From Symsagittifera roscoffensis (Eukaryota > Xenacoelomorpha > Acoela > Convolutidae), in contig NC_087069.1 in assembly GCF_963678635.1 (NCBI RefSeq), positions 5,441,472-5,505,471 on the forward strand: a stretch of 64,000 nt of DNA, written 5' to 3'. A program made the translations under genes and the position numbers. The notes beneath the pieces are model-generated. The model did no database searches, was not told where the DNA came from, and saw only the letters and a list, made by a program, of their open reading frames with translations. Each line of letters begins with the position of its first letter. Position 1 is the first letter of the stretch. Positions 31,140 to 42,542 of the stretch are shown here, in pieces.

Positions 31140-32850
31140 AAAAAACCGGATTTCAATTGAGAGATTAACCATATGAAATGCAGTTTGGTGCATGCTGTAT
31201 AGTGAAGGTTAATGAGTAGTAAGTAGCTTGATTATCACTAAGAAATACCATAAGTAGAAAAGTACACAAGCCGTCCATTCCATAAAAAGTTCGAATCTTG
31301 AACGAAATAGTCCCTCCTCTGTAGAATTCCATAAGTACCAGATGTGATTAACTCCTCCACCAAAAGGGAACTAAGTAAACTAACGAAATTCATGGGACGG
31401 ATAGTAAATTTTGTTTGACCCGCTCATGCAAAAATCTAGAACGCTCGGCCTCTTTGCCCCAAGTGATAGTTGTTCCCTAAAGTGCAAATAGCACTACTAG
31501 AACTCTGTAAGTAGTGGTTGGAGTGAAAATTTAGTATGTTATTGCCTTTTTTGGGGGAAGCTTAAGTTTAGAACCCCAGACCGCCTGGACCACTATATCC
31601 GCTGTTGTCCCCTAAGCAAATAGTACCCAACAAGAATTCCGTCGTTTCTTGTGACCCATTGATTGCAAGGACTCAAAACTTTGCGATATGATAATTGGTG
31701 ACAAGGGAAACCTATTGCCATACTTTGAACCAAACCGGTCGTTTAGACCGGAAGCACATGGAAAAACACCCCATAGAACAAAAATAGGCAATTTGTACAA
31801 CTTTTTTGAGTGAGGCATGATGACATTATTGCGACAAAAAACATTATACGCCCAAAGCGACAAAATCAACTCTTTTGAATGAAACCCTCCGGCGAGTCCT
31901 TTAGGGATCGCCTTTTCCCCGAAAAAAAAAGAGGATGAAAGTTAGAAAAGGAATCACTTGCGAAGCATTACTGGGATATGAATGAAACCAGCTAGGTAGG
32001 ACACCCTTGGGGATTTAGGACCCAATTATATCAGAATGACCCCCGGCTGATCGTTCAAACTTTGATCGCTCAAGGTCGAAAATTTATACAAAAACGCGAG
32101 GTTAACTCCGGAAGATGCGCATTCCCCAGACCCAACCCTTTGAAATTGGAGTCGGTCACCTGACTCAAAATCGGGAGAGAGCTTATCTAATGTGGACTGT
32201 AACATTGTAATTTTAAACCATTGGGTTTATTTAAAGTATACTTGGCAAACATTGGGTTCAGCTTAGCTTGGCGGAATAGCTCTAATTAGAAATTCGATCA
32301 GACTAAAGAAAAATAGCCAAGAGACAATTGGCAGTATTGGGAGCACAAAATGGAAACTAGGTCTCGCTAATAATTTGAACGTACGAGATTTTTAATTAGC
32401 TCGCCGGAGGCAACACTTTGCCACAATTTGACCCTTTTGAGAAAATTACGTTGCCCTAATAGGTAGAAGGTCGGGATTGAATTGTATAGATTTGATTTTG
32501 GATGTTTGAAACGAACAAAAGGCCCAAGCAAAGGGTCTCCCCCCTACCCCCGAGAGATCGCAACATTGATGGGATAATTAAATGATTTTTGTAGGAAAAT
32601 CGTTGATTTAATTTAATTTGGTTTAGTGGTGAAATTGGACTCGATTTATACTCAAAGATACCTATAATGAACTTGGAATTTTAGACTAGTGCCGTTAGAG
32701 GAAGAATTCAGTTAGGAACTTGTGCAAGAGCTGTCAAAGTAAATAGCCGGACTTGTATGGTCTAGAAGTATAACAAAGACTCAAATAAACACAGTAAGGC
32801 AGAAAAATACCGCTATGAGAGCGAATAGTTGTTTCTCATTTCGTTAGAGA
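31140..32850. other. Compositionally distinct block, origin unknown
   Basis: This stretch is clearly less AT-rich than its surroundings, with fewer homopolymers, and contains words such as CCTGGACCACTATATCC, GAGGTTAACTCCGG and CTCCCCCCTACCCCC. The minus-strand frame 31612-31869 (SKLYKLPIF-type sequence continuing to SGLNDRFGSKYGNRFP) belongs to it but matches no family I recognise. Minus-strand reading around 31950-32190 also looks partly coding (DRLQFQRVGSGE). Candidates are an old coding mobile element or organelle-derived DNA; neither is shown. Confidence 0.35.
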
Positions 32851-33054
32851 ACAATTACAAGTAGTTACAACGAGAAGTTACAAAACTAACAGTTTGTACT
32901 TGTTTCACATTAGAGTTGAGAACAATGATTCCAGAAGTTAGCAAAATCTTTACCTCAAAGGAAAAGATATCCGTTGAGACGCTACTATCAATTTCAAAAA
33001 AATGATTGTAGTATTTGTGTGGAATATATGTGTGTGATTGATTACTTAGGACTC

Positions 33055-33099
33055 GAGAGCGAGAGAGAGAGAGAGAGAGATAGAACGAGAGAGAGATAG

Positions 33100-33142
<43 letters not shown>
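33055..33142. repeat. GA microsatellite 1
   Basis: (GA)n with two interruptions of TAGAACGAGA type. It generates a meaningless Leu/Ser repeat frame on the minus strand (32855-33181). Confidence 0.97.
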
Positions 33143-33486
33143 AATGTTTAGTGGACTGTTACTTGGAAGACAGTTAGGCATTTGTGCTGATAAATCGCGG
33201 ACCCTTTCTTTTTGATTGGATTTGAAGATTTTATTCTGGTGACTTAGAGCCTTCTGTAATTGAACTTATATTATCTGAATTCAGTTCACATTGGAAATTC
33301 TTGCAATCCTATTGAGTAGACGAGGCAGCTTCAAGAGCAGTTCACAAAAATTGGGCAGGTAACAAAATAGAGTACGGATTATTCGCTACCAACTTACTTT
33401 TTAGGAATTATAGATATTAGTGAATCTCGGTCGCCCATCTAAACTCCTTACTCAAGGGACTACTTTGCGATTTTGTTAAGTGAAGG

Positions 33487-33492
33487 ACAGAC

Positions 33493-33536
<44 letters not shown>

Positions 33537-33539
33537 AGG

Positions 33540-33573
<34 letters not shown>

Positions 33574-33583
33574 CAGAAAGAGA
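33487..33583. repeat. GA microsatellite 2
   Basis: (GA)n interrupted by GGGAGGGAGGG and AAAG. It generates Arg/Glu and Leu/Ser repeat frames on both strands that are not genes. Confidence 0.97.
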
Positions 33584-33769
33584 ACAAACCTAGAGAAGCA
33601 ATCACCTAAATCTACAGTTATGATACAATTTTTTCAAAGACAAACGAAGCATATGAAACAACACTATTTATTATTATTTTTTAATTTTAAAACTTTTTCA
33701 GTTCAAAATAATACTAATATAGGAGAGAATCGTTCATTTTCACCATTCATTACTGGTCAAACTGTATAC

Positions 33770-33950
33770 TTTGTGAATTGTAAGCGGATTCCACAACAAG
33801 GAAGCTCCCTTTGTTCTTCTTATGTTCTTTCAATGGCTTTGATTGTGCCGACAAAACTTTATCATGTTAAGAGATATGTCTGCAGATTCCAGGAACATAC
33901 ATACACAAATTTCTGCGCCTATCCAGTACACAGTTTGGCTTCGTAATGTT
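33770..33950 (+). repeat. Dispersed repeat B, copy 1
   Basis: Shares GTAAGCGGATTCCACAACAA, GTGCCGACAAAA, TTCCAGGAACATACA and CAGTTTGGCTTCGTAATG, in the same order, with 43840-44014. The two copies flank the B-box gene and the 31-bp satellite. No ORF or terminal repeat was recognised. Confidence 0.65.
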
Positions 33951-34260
33951 ATTCTGCAGAAAAGCAATAAATTTTTATTTACATGAAAGTCTACTCCAAA
34001 ATAGCAATAATTAGTTAACTGATAATGGTAAATCAAAGAATAAAAATCTAGCATCTTTTTTTTTAACTTTTCAAAAAACTTAATTGTTTTTTTTTTGGGT
34101 AAATAGAAATTTTTTTATGAAACATCAAAGATTCCAGAGCTTGCTTTCTCAGGAGAAATATATTTGAATTTCTGTCACAACGGTTTTTTGCTGCTCACTG
34201 AAATTCTTATCTGGAATAACAAATTAAACATTAGGCAAATTATTGGCGTTGTTTGTCAAA
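33951..34260. other. 3' flank of the B-box gene
   Basis: AT-rich DNA downstream of the minus-strand B-box gene. No canonical AATAAA on the minus strand was noticed close to the stop, so the transcript end cannot be set. Confidence 0.4.
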
Positions 34261-35955
34261 CTAACCATCTGCATGCTTAGACCTCTTGTGATTCTCAACA
34301 CCTTTTGGATTTTTTAAAACTTTTCCACATTTATCGCACTCGCATGGGTTTTTTACAATTGCAGCTTTGGGCTGCTCTTTTATTTCCCTCGAAATTGCGA
34401 ATAAATGGTCTTCCAATTGAACTCCAGCTTTTCGTATTCTTGGAATCATTGACCAAGAATGCTTGCTGTTTGAAGCGGTAAGACACAATCGCTCATTCTC
34501 CCAAAAATTACTCCAATACAGAGAAAATGAGGGTATTTTTGGGTCGTTTCTCCGGAGAACCTGTAATTTCTTTGACGTAATTGACCATACGCAAATTTCA
34601 TCTGCGGCAATTACTGAAACGCAATCAACTGAATCCATTTTTAACTGCTCTAACTCTATTTCGACCAGAGAACCAGATTCGATAGCAAAAAGAAGTATTC
34701 TTTTGTCATTTTCATCAATGAAGCATAAATAGCCTGGAACAGAAGATGTCATGTTTATCTTTGGGCATTTGTTGCAACTGATAAAGAAATCCTTATTGTG
34801 TGTGAATTTAACCATCGATTTCTCAGAAACCCAGTACGACCAACAAATTTTTCGGGGAACAAGTGAAAAGTAAGGCCAGAGAAAATTTTCATTTTCAGGG
34901 TAAGGGCAAGCAGGGTAAGGGCTAGCAAGGACAGTAAAAGAAAAAGGAGTTCTTATATGTTTAGCGCTCTTGTCGGTAAATAGAACGATGAAGGTGGTAG
35001 TATCATCAAACAAAGGGAACGCGTGAGTTATCAATGAGCTTTTTTCAATATTACTATGAAGTTTGAATTTAATTTCGTCTTTCTCCTTATCGGTTAACAA
35101 TTCCATGACTTCTTTTTGATTAGAACCACAGTCAACAATTCTTAATTTCACTCGTCTGTAAACTAGATTGAAGAAATTGGATTTGCGTACAGTTTTTGAG
35201 GCTAACTTTATTTCCTTGCCAAACGTTTCAAATTTTTGTTTCGCTGCTTCTTCCAAAATAAAAGATATTTTTTGCTCTCTTTGTTGCACTAATTCATCGC
35301 ATAGCTTGATAAGTTCATCTGCCTTAGTCAAATCTGTCGTGCAAGTCTGAATCAATTTCGAGTTGGAATCACTGAGTAACTTTCGGAGGCTTTGTTGAGT
35401 TTCAACTAGCTTAACACAAGCCGTACTGAGGGTTTGCCTTTGTAATTCATTTGATTTTGACTTCTCTTCAATGTCCTGCAAAATCGAATTTTCTAAATTT
35501 TTACATTGCTCTCGAACAAAAGCCGAAAACTGTTTAGCATCTTTTGCATTACTTTCGACGAGATTTGATATAAATTCGTTTTTTAATCGAAGTGGCTTTT
35601 CTTTGTTTTCCAAATCTGTTAAGAAATTAAATACTTGCGTCCTAATTTCCGTAGCTTTTTTGCCAATAGTTTCACAATCGTGCTTCATGTGCTGTGCACT
35701 ACATTTGCAACAGAAAAGAACGTCGCAGGTCTTACAAAAAACTGAGAAAAGAAATTTGTGGGTCGTACATGCAAGTGGCTCGTTGCCTTTTGAGTCCACA
35801 ATTGAATGATCTTTTCGTAAATGAGGAACAAGGCAATCTTCGCATAAAGTCTCCGCACTTGATGCTTCTTTTTGTTCAATTGAGCATGTGTGACATTGGT
35901 ATAAAGATAAAATTGGTGAAATTGTTGAACAAGAGACACACTTTGCGGAAGACAT
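34261..35955 (-). CDS. B-box zinc finger / coiled-coil protein with C-terminal C2H2 finger
   Basis: One uninterrupted exon of 564 residues, starting at the ATG at 35955; an upstream ATG at 36057 is open but crosses a likely splice acceptor (TTTTTTAG near 36029). Residues 6-50 form a first cysteine-rich B-box-like module (C6, C9, C21, C24, C38, C41). Residues 63-92 fit B-box 2: C63, H66, C74, C77, C82, C85, H89, H92. Residues about 100-290 are Lys/Glu/Leu-rich and probably coiled coil. The middle (about 300-500) has beta-strand-like Val/Ile-rich segments of unknown fold. The C-terminus has one C2H2 finger (C540, C543, H556, H561). The order resembles TRIM-family proteins without a RING, which act as scaffolds or in ubiquitin pathways; a C-terminal C2H2 is unusual. 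A broken paralogue lies at 60466-61991. Confidence 0.85.
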   Translation of the reverse strand: MSSAKCVSCSTISPILSLYQCHTCSIEQKEASSAETLCEDCLVPHLRKDHSIVDSKGNEPLACTTHKFLFSVFCKTCDVLFCCKCSAQHMKHDCETIGKKATEIRTQVFNFLTDLENKEKPLRLKNEFISNLVESNAKDAKQFSAFVREQCKNLENSILQDIEEKSKSNELQRQTLSTACVKLVETQQSLRKLLSDSNSKLIQTCTTDLTKADELIKLCDELVQQREQKISFILEEAAKQKFETFGKEIKLASKTVRKSNFFNLVYRRVKLRIVDCGSNQKEVMELLTDKEKDEIKFKLHSNIEKSSLITHAFPLFDDTTTFIVLFTDKSAKHIRTPFSFTVLASPYPACPYPENENFLWPYFSLVPRKICWSYWVSEKSMVKFTHNKDFFISCNKCPKINMTSSVPGYLCFIDENDKRILLFAIESGSLVEIELEQLKMDSVDCVSVIAADEICVWSITSKKLQVLRRNDPKIPSFSLYWSNFWENERLCLTASNSKHSWSMIPRIRKAGVQLEDHLFAISREIKEQPKAAIVKNPCECDKCGKVLKNPKGVENHKRSKHADG

Positions 35956-36274
35956 ACTGAAAACTGTTTCGATTCTGAGGAAGGTTTTCGCTGAAGATAA
36001 ATTTGTAGGAAGTTCCCCAATTTCTAAAAAATATAAACTATTATAATTTTTCATCAACAGTTGAGATAATTAAAATTCTAACATAACATTTCTGAATAAG
36101 CGAACAAAAATAAATACCAAATTGACTTCTTTTTTTACTTTTTATTTAACACCACTTTTTGGACCGTTTTTGACTACTTTTGACATAAAAATCAACGAAG
36201 TTTTCACATCTCAGCAAATCAACTCAGGTGCCGTATATCAACTACATATGTGGCTTAAAGAACTATCACCAAAA
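35956..36274. other. 5' flank of the B-box gene
   Basis: On the minus strand a TTTATATTTTTTAG acceptor-like sequence lies near 36029, so a non-coding first exon further upstream (towards the satellite) is likely. No promoter could be placed. The plus-strand frame 36122-36343 runs into the satellite and is not considered a gene. Confidence 0.4.
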
Positions 36275-38544
36275 TATTTGCGCGACTTGGCGCGACCCAA
36301 ATCAGATATAATGCGACTTTGTGCGACCGAAATAACAGCGTGACATTGCATGACCCGAAAGTATGTTGGAACCATTGCAACTATAAATGGGTATGTTCCA
36401 ATTTTGTGCGACCGAAATAAATGTGAGACATTGTGCGATCCAAAACAGATATGTTGCGACTTTGTGCGAACCAAAAAAAGTATGTTGCGACCATTGCGAC
36501 TCAAAATGGGTATGTTGCGATTTTGTGCGATCGAAATAATTGCGCGACATTGTGCGACCCAAAACAGATATAATGTGATTTTGTGCGTTCCAAAAAAGGT
36601 ATGTTGCGACCATTGCGACTCGATTGTGATATGTTGTGATTTTGTGCGATCGAAAAATATGCGCGACTTTGCGCAACCCAAAACAGATATGGTAGGACTT
36701 CCCGAGTCGAGGTTTGCGATTTGTGTTTCGACCGACTCGAACGAAAAATGGTATGTTTTGACTGTCTCGACCCAGGATCAATCAATTTTGACCGACTCGA
36801 CCCAACAAGTTGTCTATTTTGTGACTATGTTCGACCGAGGAAGAACATTTCAACCAAGCTGGACGGAGGACAAAACATTTCGACCTAGTTCGACCAAGGA
36901 AAAACGCCCATGTTGCGAGTTTGCGCTATCCAAATTAGCTATAATGCCATTTTGTGCGACCCGAAGTATCTATCTTGCAATTTTGCGCTACCCAAAAGAG
37001 CTGTATTGCGACTCTGCGCGAACCAAATTAGGTATGTTACGACTTTGCGCGACAAAAATTAGGTATTTTGCGACATTGTGTCTCAAAATGGGTTGTTGCG
37101 ACTTTGCACGACAGAAGAAATTTTATGCGACTTTGTGCGAACCAAAAAAGATATGCCGCGACTTTGTGCGACCCAAATTAGGTATGTTGCGACTTTGCGC
37201 GACCCAAATTGGGTATGTTGCGATTTTGCGCGACACAAATTTGGTATATTGCGAAAATTGCGATTCAAAATGGGTATGTTGCAACCTTGCACGACAGAAG
37301 AAGTTTTATGGGACTTTGAGCGACCCAAAGAAGATATGTTGCGACTTTGCGCGACCCAAATTTTGTATGTTGCGACCTTGCGCGACTCAAAATAGGCATG
37401 TTGCCACCATTGCGACTCAAAATGGGTATGTTGCGACATTATGCGACCGAAACATTTACGCGACTTGGCGCGACCCAAATTAGATATGTTGAGAATTTGC
37501 GCAACCCAAATTTGGTATATTGCGAAAATTGCGATTCAAAATGGGTATGTTGCAATTTTGCACGAGAGAAGAAGTTTTATGCGACTTTGAGCGACCCAAA
37601 GAAAATATGTTGCGACTTTGCTCGACCCAAAGAAGATATTTTGCGTTTTTGCGCGACTCGATTTAGGTATGTTGCGATCATTGCGACTCAAAATGGGTAT
37701 GTTGCGACATTGTGCGACCGAAATATTAAGCGACTTGGCGCGACCCAAATTAGGTATGTTGCGACTTTGCGCGACCCAAATTAGGTATGTTGCGAAAATT
37801 GCGACTCAAAATGGGTATGTTGCGCTTTGCACGACAAAAGAAACTTTACGTGACTTCGCGCGACCCAAAACAGATATAATGCGACTTTGTGCGACCGATT
37901 TTTTTGCGCGACATTGCACGACCCAAAGTTTGGTTGCAATCATTGCGGCTAACAATGAAAATGTTGCAATTTTGTGCGACCAAATTAATTGCGCGAAATT
38001 GTACGACAACAGATATGGTGCGATTTCCCTGTTCGAGGTTTGCGATTTTTTGTTTCGACCAACTCGACCAAAAATTGGTATGTTTCGACCGTCTCGACCC
38101 AGGCTCAATTTGTTTTGACCGAATCGACCCTACAAGCTGTCTATGTTTCGGCTTTGTTCTACCGAGGAAGAACCTTTCAACCAATTTTGGCGGAGGACAA
38201 ATCATTTTGACCATGTTTGACCAAGGAAAAGCGACGCATGTTGCGACGCATGTTGCGACTTTGCGCTATCCAAATTAGCTACAATGCGACTTTGTGCAAC
38301 CCAATATATCTATGTTGCGACTTTGTGCGACCCAAATTAGCTGTTTTGCGATTCTGCGCGTACCAAATTAGGTATGTTGCGAATTTGCCCGACCCAAATT
38401 AGGTATTTTGCTACTTTGCGCGACCCAAAATAGGTATGTTGCGACCATTGCGACTCAGACTGAGTATGACAAAAGAAATTTTACGGAACTTTGCGCCACC
38501 TAAAACAGATATAATGCGACTTTGTGCGACCGAATTATTTGCGC

Positions 38545-39701
38545 GACATTGCAAGACCCAAAGGTATGTTGTGATTATTGCGACTAAAAATGGGTATGTT
38601 GCAATTTTGTGCGAACAAATTAATTGCGCGACATTGTGCGTCCCAAAACAGAAGCGGTGCGACTTCCCGGCTCGAAGTTTGCGATTTTTGTTTCGAACGA
38701 ATCGACCAAAAATGGTAGGTTTCGACCGTCTGGACCCAGGCTCAATAAGTTTCGACCGACTCGACCCAACAAGCTGTCTATGTTTCGACTATGTTCGACC
38801 GAGAAGAACATTTCAACCGAGTTCGACCGAGGACGTAACATTTAGACCAAGCTCGACAAGGGAAAAACGTCCCATGTTGCGACTTTGCGCTATCCAAATT
38901 AGGTATGTTGCAATTTTGCATAACCCAATTGAGGTATGTTGCGACCATTGCGACTCAAAATGGGTATGTTGCGACTTTACACGACAGAAGAAAACTTATG
39001 AGACATTGTGCGACAAAAAGACATATGTTGCGGCTTTGCGCGACCCAAATTAGGTATGTTGCGGCTTTGCGCGACCCAAATTAGGTATATTGTGACCCCT
39101 GCGACTTAAAATGGGTATGTTGCAACCTTGTGCGACCGAATTATTTGCGCGACTCTGCGCGACCCAAAACACATATAATGTGATTTTTTGCGTTCCAAAA
39201 AAGGTTTGTTGCGACCATTGCGACCCGAATTTTGTATGTTGCGAATTTGTGCAATCGAAAATTATGTGCGACTTTGCGCGACCCAAAACAGATATGGTGC
39301 GACTTCCCGGCTCGAGGTTTGCGATTTTTGTTTCGACCGAATCGACCAAAATTGGTAGGTTTCGACCGTCTGGACCCAGGCTCAATAAGTCTCGACCAAC
39401 TCGACCCAACAAGCTGTCTATGTTTCGACTATGTTCGACCGAGAAGAACATTTTAACCGAGTTCGACCAAGGACATAACATTTAGACCAGTTCGACAAGG
39501 GAAAAACGTCCCATGTTGCGACTTTGCGCTATCCAAATTAGGTATGTTGCGACTTTGCGTAACCCAAATGAGGTATGTTGCAACCATTGCGACTCAAAAT
39601 GGGTATGTTGCGACTTTACACGACAGAAGAAAACTTATGAGACATTGTGCGACAAAAAGAAAAATGTTGCGGCTTTGCGCGACCCGAATTAGGTATGTTG
39701 C
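38545..39701. repeat. 1157-bp higher-order repeat, copy A
   Basis: Nearly identical to 39702-40858: I found about two differences by eye (GTGCGAACAAA versus GTGCAAACAAA; ACAGATATGG versus ACAAATATGG). It consists of 31-bp monomers of both classes and contains two TCGACC blocks (starting near 38663 and 39304). Confidence 0.9.
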
Positions 39702-40858
39702 GACATTGCAAGACCCAAAGGTATGTTGTGATTATTGCGACTAAAAATGGGTATGTTGCAATTTTGTGCAAACAAATTAATTGCGCGACATTGTGCGTCC
39801 CAAAACAGAAGCGGTGCGACTTCCCGGCTCGAAGTTTGCGATTTTTGTTTCGAACGAATCGACCAAAAATGGTAGGTTTCGACCGTCTGGACCCAGGCTC
39901 AATAAGTTTCGACCGACTCGACCCAACAAGCTGTCTATGTTTCGACTATGTTCGACCGAGAAGAACATTTCAACCGAGTTCGACCGAGGACGTAACATTT
40001 AGACCAAGCTCGACAAGGGAAAAACGTCCCATGTTGCGACTTTGCGCTATCCAAATTAGGTATGTTGCAATTTTGCATAACCCAATTGAGGTATGTTGCG
40101 ACCATTGCGACTCAAAATGGGTATGTTGCGACTTTACACGACAGAAGAAAACTTATGAGACATTGTGCGACAAAAAGACATATGTTGCGGCTTTGCGCGA
40201 CCCAAATTAGGTATGTTGCGGCTTTGCGCGACCCAAATTAGGTATATTGTGACCCCTGCGACTTAAAATGGGTATGTTGCAACCTTGTGCGACCGAATTA
40301 TTTGCGCGACTCTGCGCGACCCAAAACACATATAATGTGATTTTTTGCGTTCCAAAAAAGGTTTGTTGCGACCATTGCGACCCGAATTTTGTATGTTGCG
40401 AATTTGTGCAATCGAAAATTATGTGCGACTTTGCGCGACCCAAAACAAATATGGTGCGACTTCCCGGCTCGAGGTTTGCGATTTTTGTTTCGACCGAATC
40501 GACCAAAATTGGTAGGTTTCGACCGTCTGGACCCAGGCTCAATAAGTCTCGACCAACTCGACCCAACAAGCTGTCTATGTTTCGACTATGTTCGACCGAG
40601 AAGAACATTTTAACCGAGTTCGACCAAGGACATAACATTTAGACCAGTTCGACAAGGGAAAAACGTCCCATGTTGCGACTTTGCGCTATCCAAATTAGGT
40701 ATGTTGCGACTTTGCGTAACCCAAATGAGGTATGTTGCAACCATTGCGACTCAAAATGGGTATGTTGCGACTTTACACGACAGAAGAAAACTTATGAGAC
40801 ATTGTGCGACAAAAAGAAAAATGTTGCGGCTTTGCGCGACCCGAATTAGGTATGTTGC
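39702..40858. repeat. 1157-bp higher-order repeat, copy B
   Basis: Head-to-tail copy of 38545-39701 with an exact 1157-base offset. The junction falls within the common word TTGCGAC. Confidence 0.9.
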
Positions 40859-42294
40859 GACTTTGCGCGACCCAAATTAGGTATTTTGTGACCCCTGCGA
40901 CTTAAAATGTGTATGTTGCAACCTTGTGCGACCAAATGATTTGCTCGACTCTGCGCAACCCAAAACAGATAAAATGTGATTTTGTGCGTTCCAAAAAAGG
41001 TATGTTGCGACCATTGCGACCCGAATTTGGTATGTTGCGAATTTGGGCAAAACAGATATGGGACGACTTCCCGTGTCGAGGTTTGCAATTTTTGTTTCGA
41101 CCGACTCGACCAAAAAAGGGTATGTTTCGACCGTCTCGACCCAGGCTCAATAAATTCGACCGACACGACCCAACAAGCTGTCTAAGTTTCGACCATTTTG
41201 GACTGAGGAAGAATTTTTCAACCAAGTTAGACCAAGGAAAAAACATTTCAACCAAGTACAACCAAGGAAAAACGTCCCATGTTGCGACTTTGCGCTATCC
41301 AAAACAGCGATGTTGCGACTTTGTGCGACCCAAATTAACTATTTTGCAACTTCGCGAGACCCAGCTTAGGTATAATGCGACTTTGCGCGACCCAAAATAG
41401 GTATTTTGCGACCATTGCGACTCAAAATGGGTATGTTGCGACTTTGTGCGACAGAAGAAATTTTCTGCGACTTTGCGAGACCTAAAGCAGATATGTTGCG
41501 GCTTTGCGCTACTCAAATAAGGTATGTTGCGATCATTGCGACTCAAATTGGGTTTGCTGCAACCTTGTGCGACCAAAAAATTTGCTCGACATTGCACGAC
41601 TTTGCGCGACTCAAAACTGATATGTTGCGACTATATTCGACCGAGGAAGAATTTTTCAACCAAGTTCAAACGAGGACAAAACATTTCGACCAAGTTCGAC
41701 CATGGAAAAACGTCCCATCTTGCGATTAGCTACGATGTGAATTTTTGCGAACCAATTTATCTATGTTGCGACTTTGTGCTACCCAAAGTAGCTGTTTTGC
41801 GACTTTGCGCGACCCAAATTAGGTATGTTGCGACTTTGCGCGATTCAAATTACGTCTGTTGCGACTTTGCGCGACCCAAATTAGGTATGGTGCGACCATT
41901 GCAACTCAAAATGGGTATGTTGCGACTTTGCGCGACTCAAAGAAGATATGTTGCGGCTTTGCGCTACCTAAAGAAGGTATGTTGCGACCCTTGCGACTCA
42001 AAATGGGTATGTTGCGGACTTGTGCGACCGAATTATTTTCGCGACTATGCGCGACCCTAAGCAGATTTAATGCGACTTTGTTTGTTCCAAAAAATTTATG
42101 TTGCGACTATTGCGACTCAAAATGGGTATGTTGCGACTTTGCGCGACCGGAATCTTTGCGCGACCTTGCACGACTCAAAACAGATATGTTGCGTTTATGT
42201 TCGACCGAGGACAAACATTTCGACCAAATTCGACCAAGGAAAAACGTCTCTTGTTGCAACTTTGCACTATCCAAATTAATTATGATGCTACTTT

Positions 42295-42542
42295 GTTCGA
42301 CCCAATATATCTATGTTGCGACTTTGTGCGACCCAAAGTAGCTGTTTTGCGAATCTGCGCGGCACAAATTAGATGTGTTGCGACTTTGCGCGACCCAAAT
42401 TAGGTATGGTGCGACTTTGTTCGACCCAATATATCTATGTTGCGACTTTGTGCGACCCAAAGTAGCTGTTTTGCGAATCTGCGCGGCACAAATTAGATGT
42501 GTTGCGACTTTGCGCGACCCCAATTAGGTATATTGAGACTTT
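42295..42542. repeat. 124-bp tandem duplication (four 31-bp monomers)
   Basis: The segment beginning GTTCGACCCAATATATC at 42295 recurs at 42419, exactly 4 x 31 bases later. The copies are essentially identical, including the private variant GCGCGGCACAAATTAGATG. Confidence 0.88.

Noticed and set aside
31140-32850. Mitochondrial or ribosomal RNA insertion
   Set aside because: The composition suggested it, but I could find no conserved rRNA motif or recognisable mitochondrial protein in it.
32855-33946. Leu/Ser and Arg/Glu repeat frames near 33 kb
   Set aside because: They are translations of (GA)n microsatellites.
35685-36020. Frames opposite and overlapping the B-box gene (e.g. 34463-34732, 35471-35809, 35685-36020)
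   Set aside because: They are shadows of the 564-codon frame, which has a consistent zinc-binding pattern.
36350-37483. 377-codon open frame and many smaller ones on both strands in 36-43 kb
   Set aside because: They follow the 31-bp period with rotating frames, appear equally on both strands and end at the unit's own TAG or TAA; no start or splice context supports translation.
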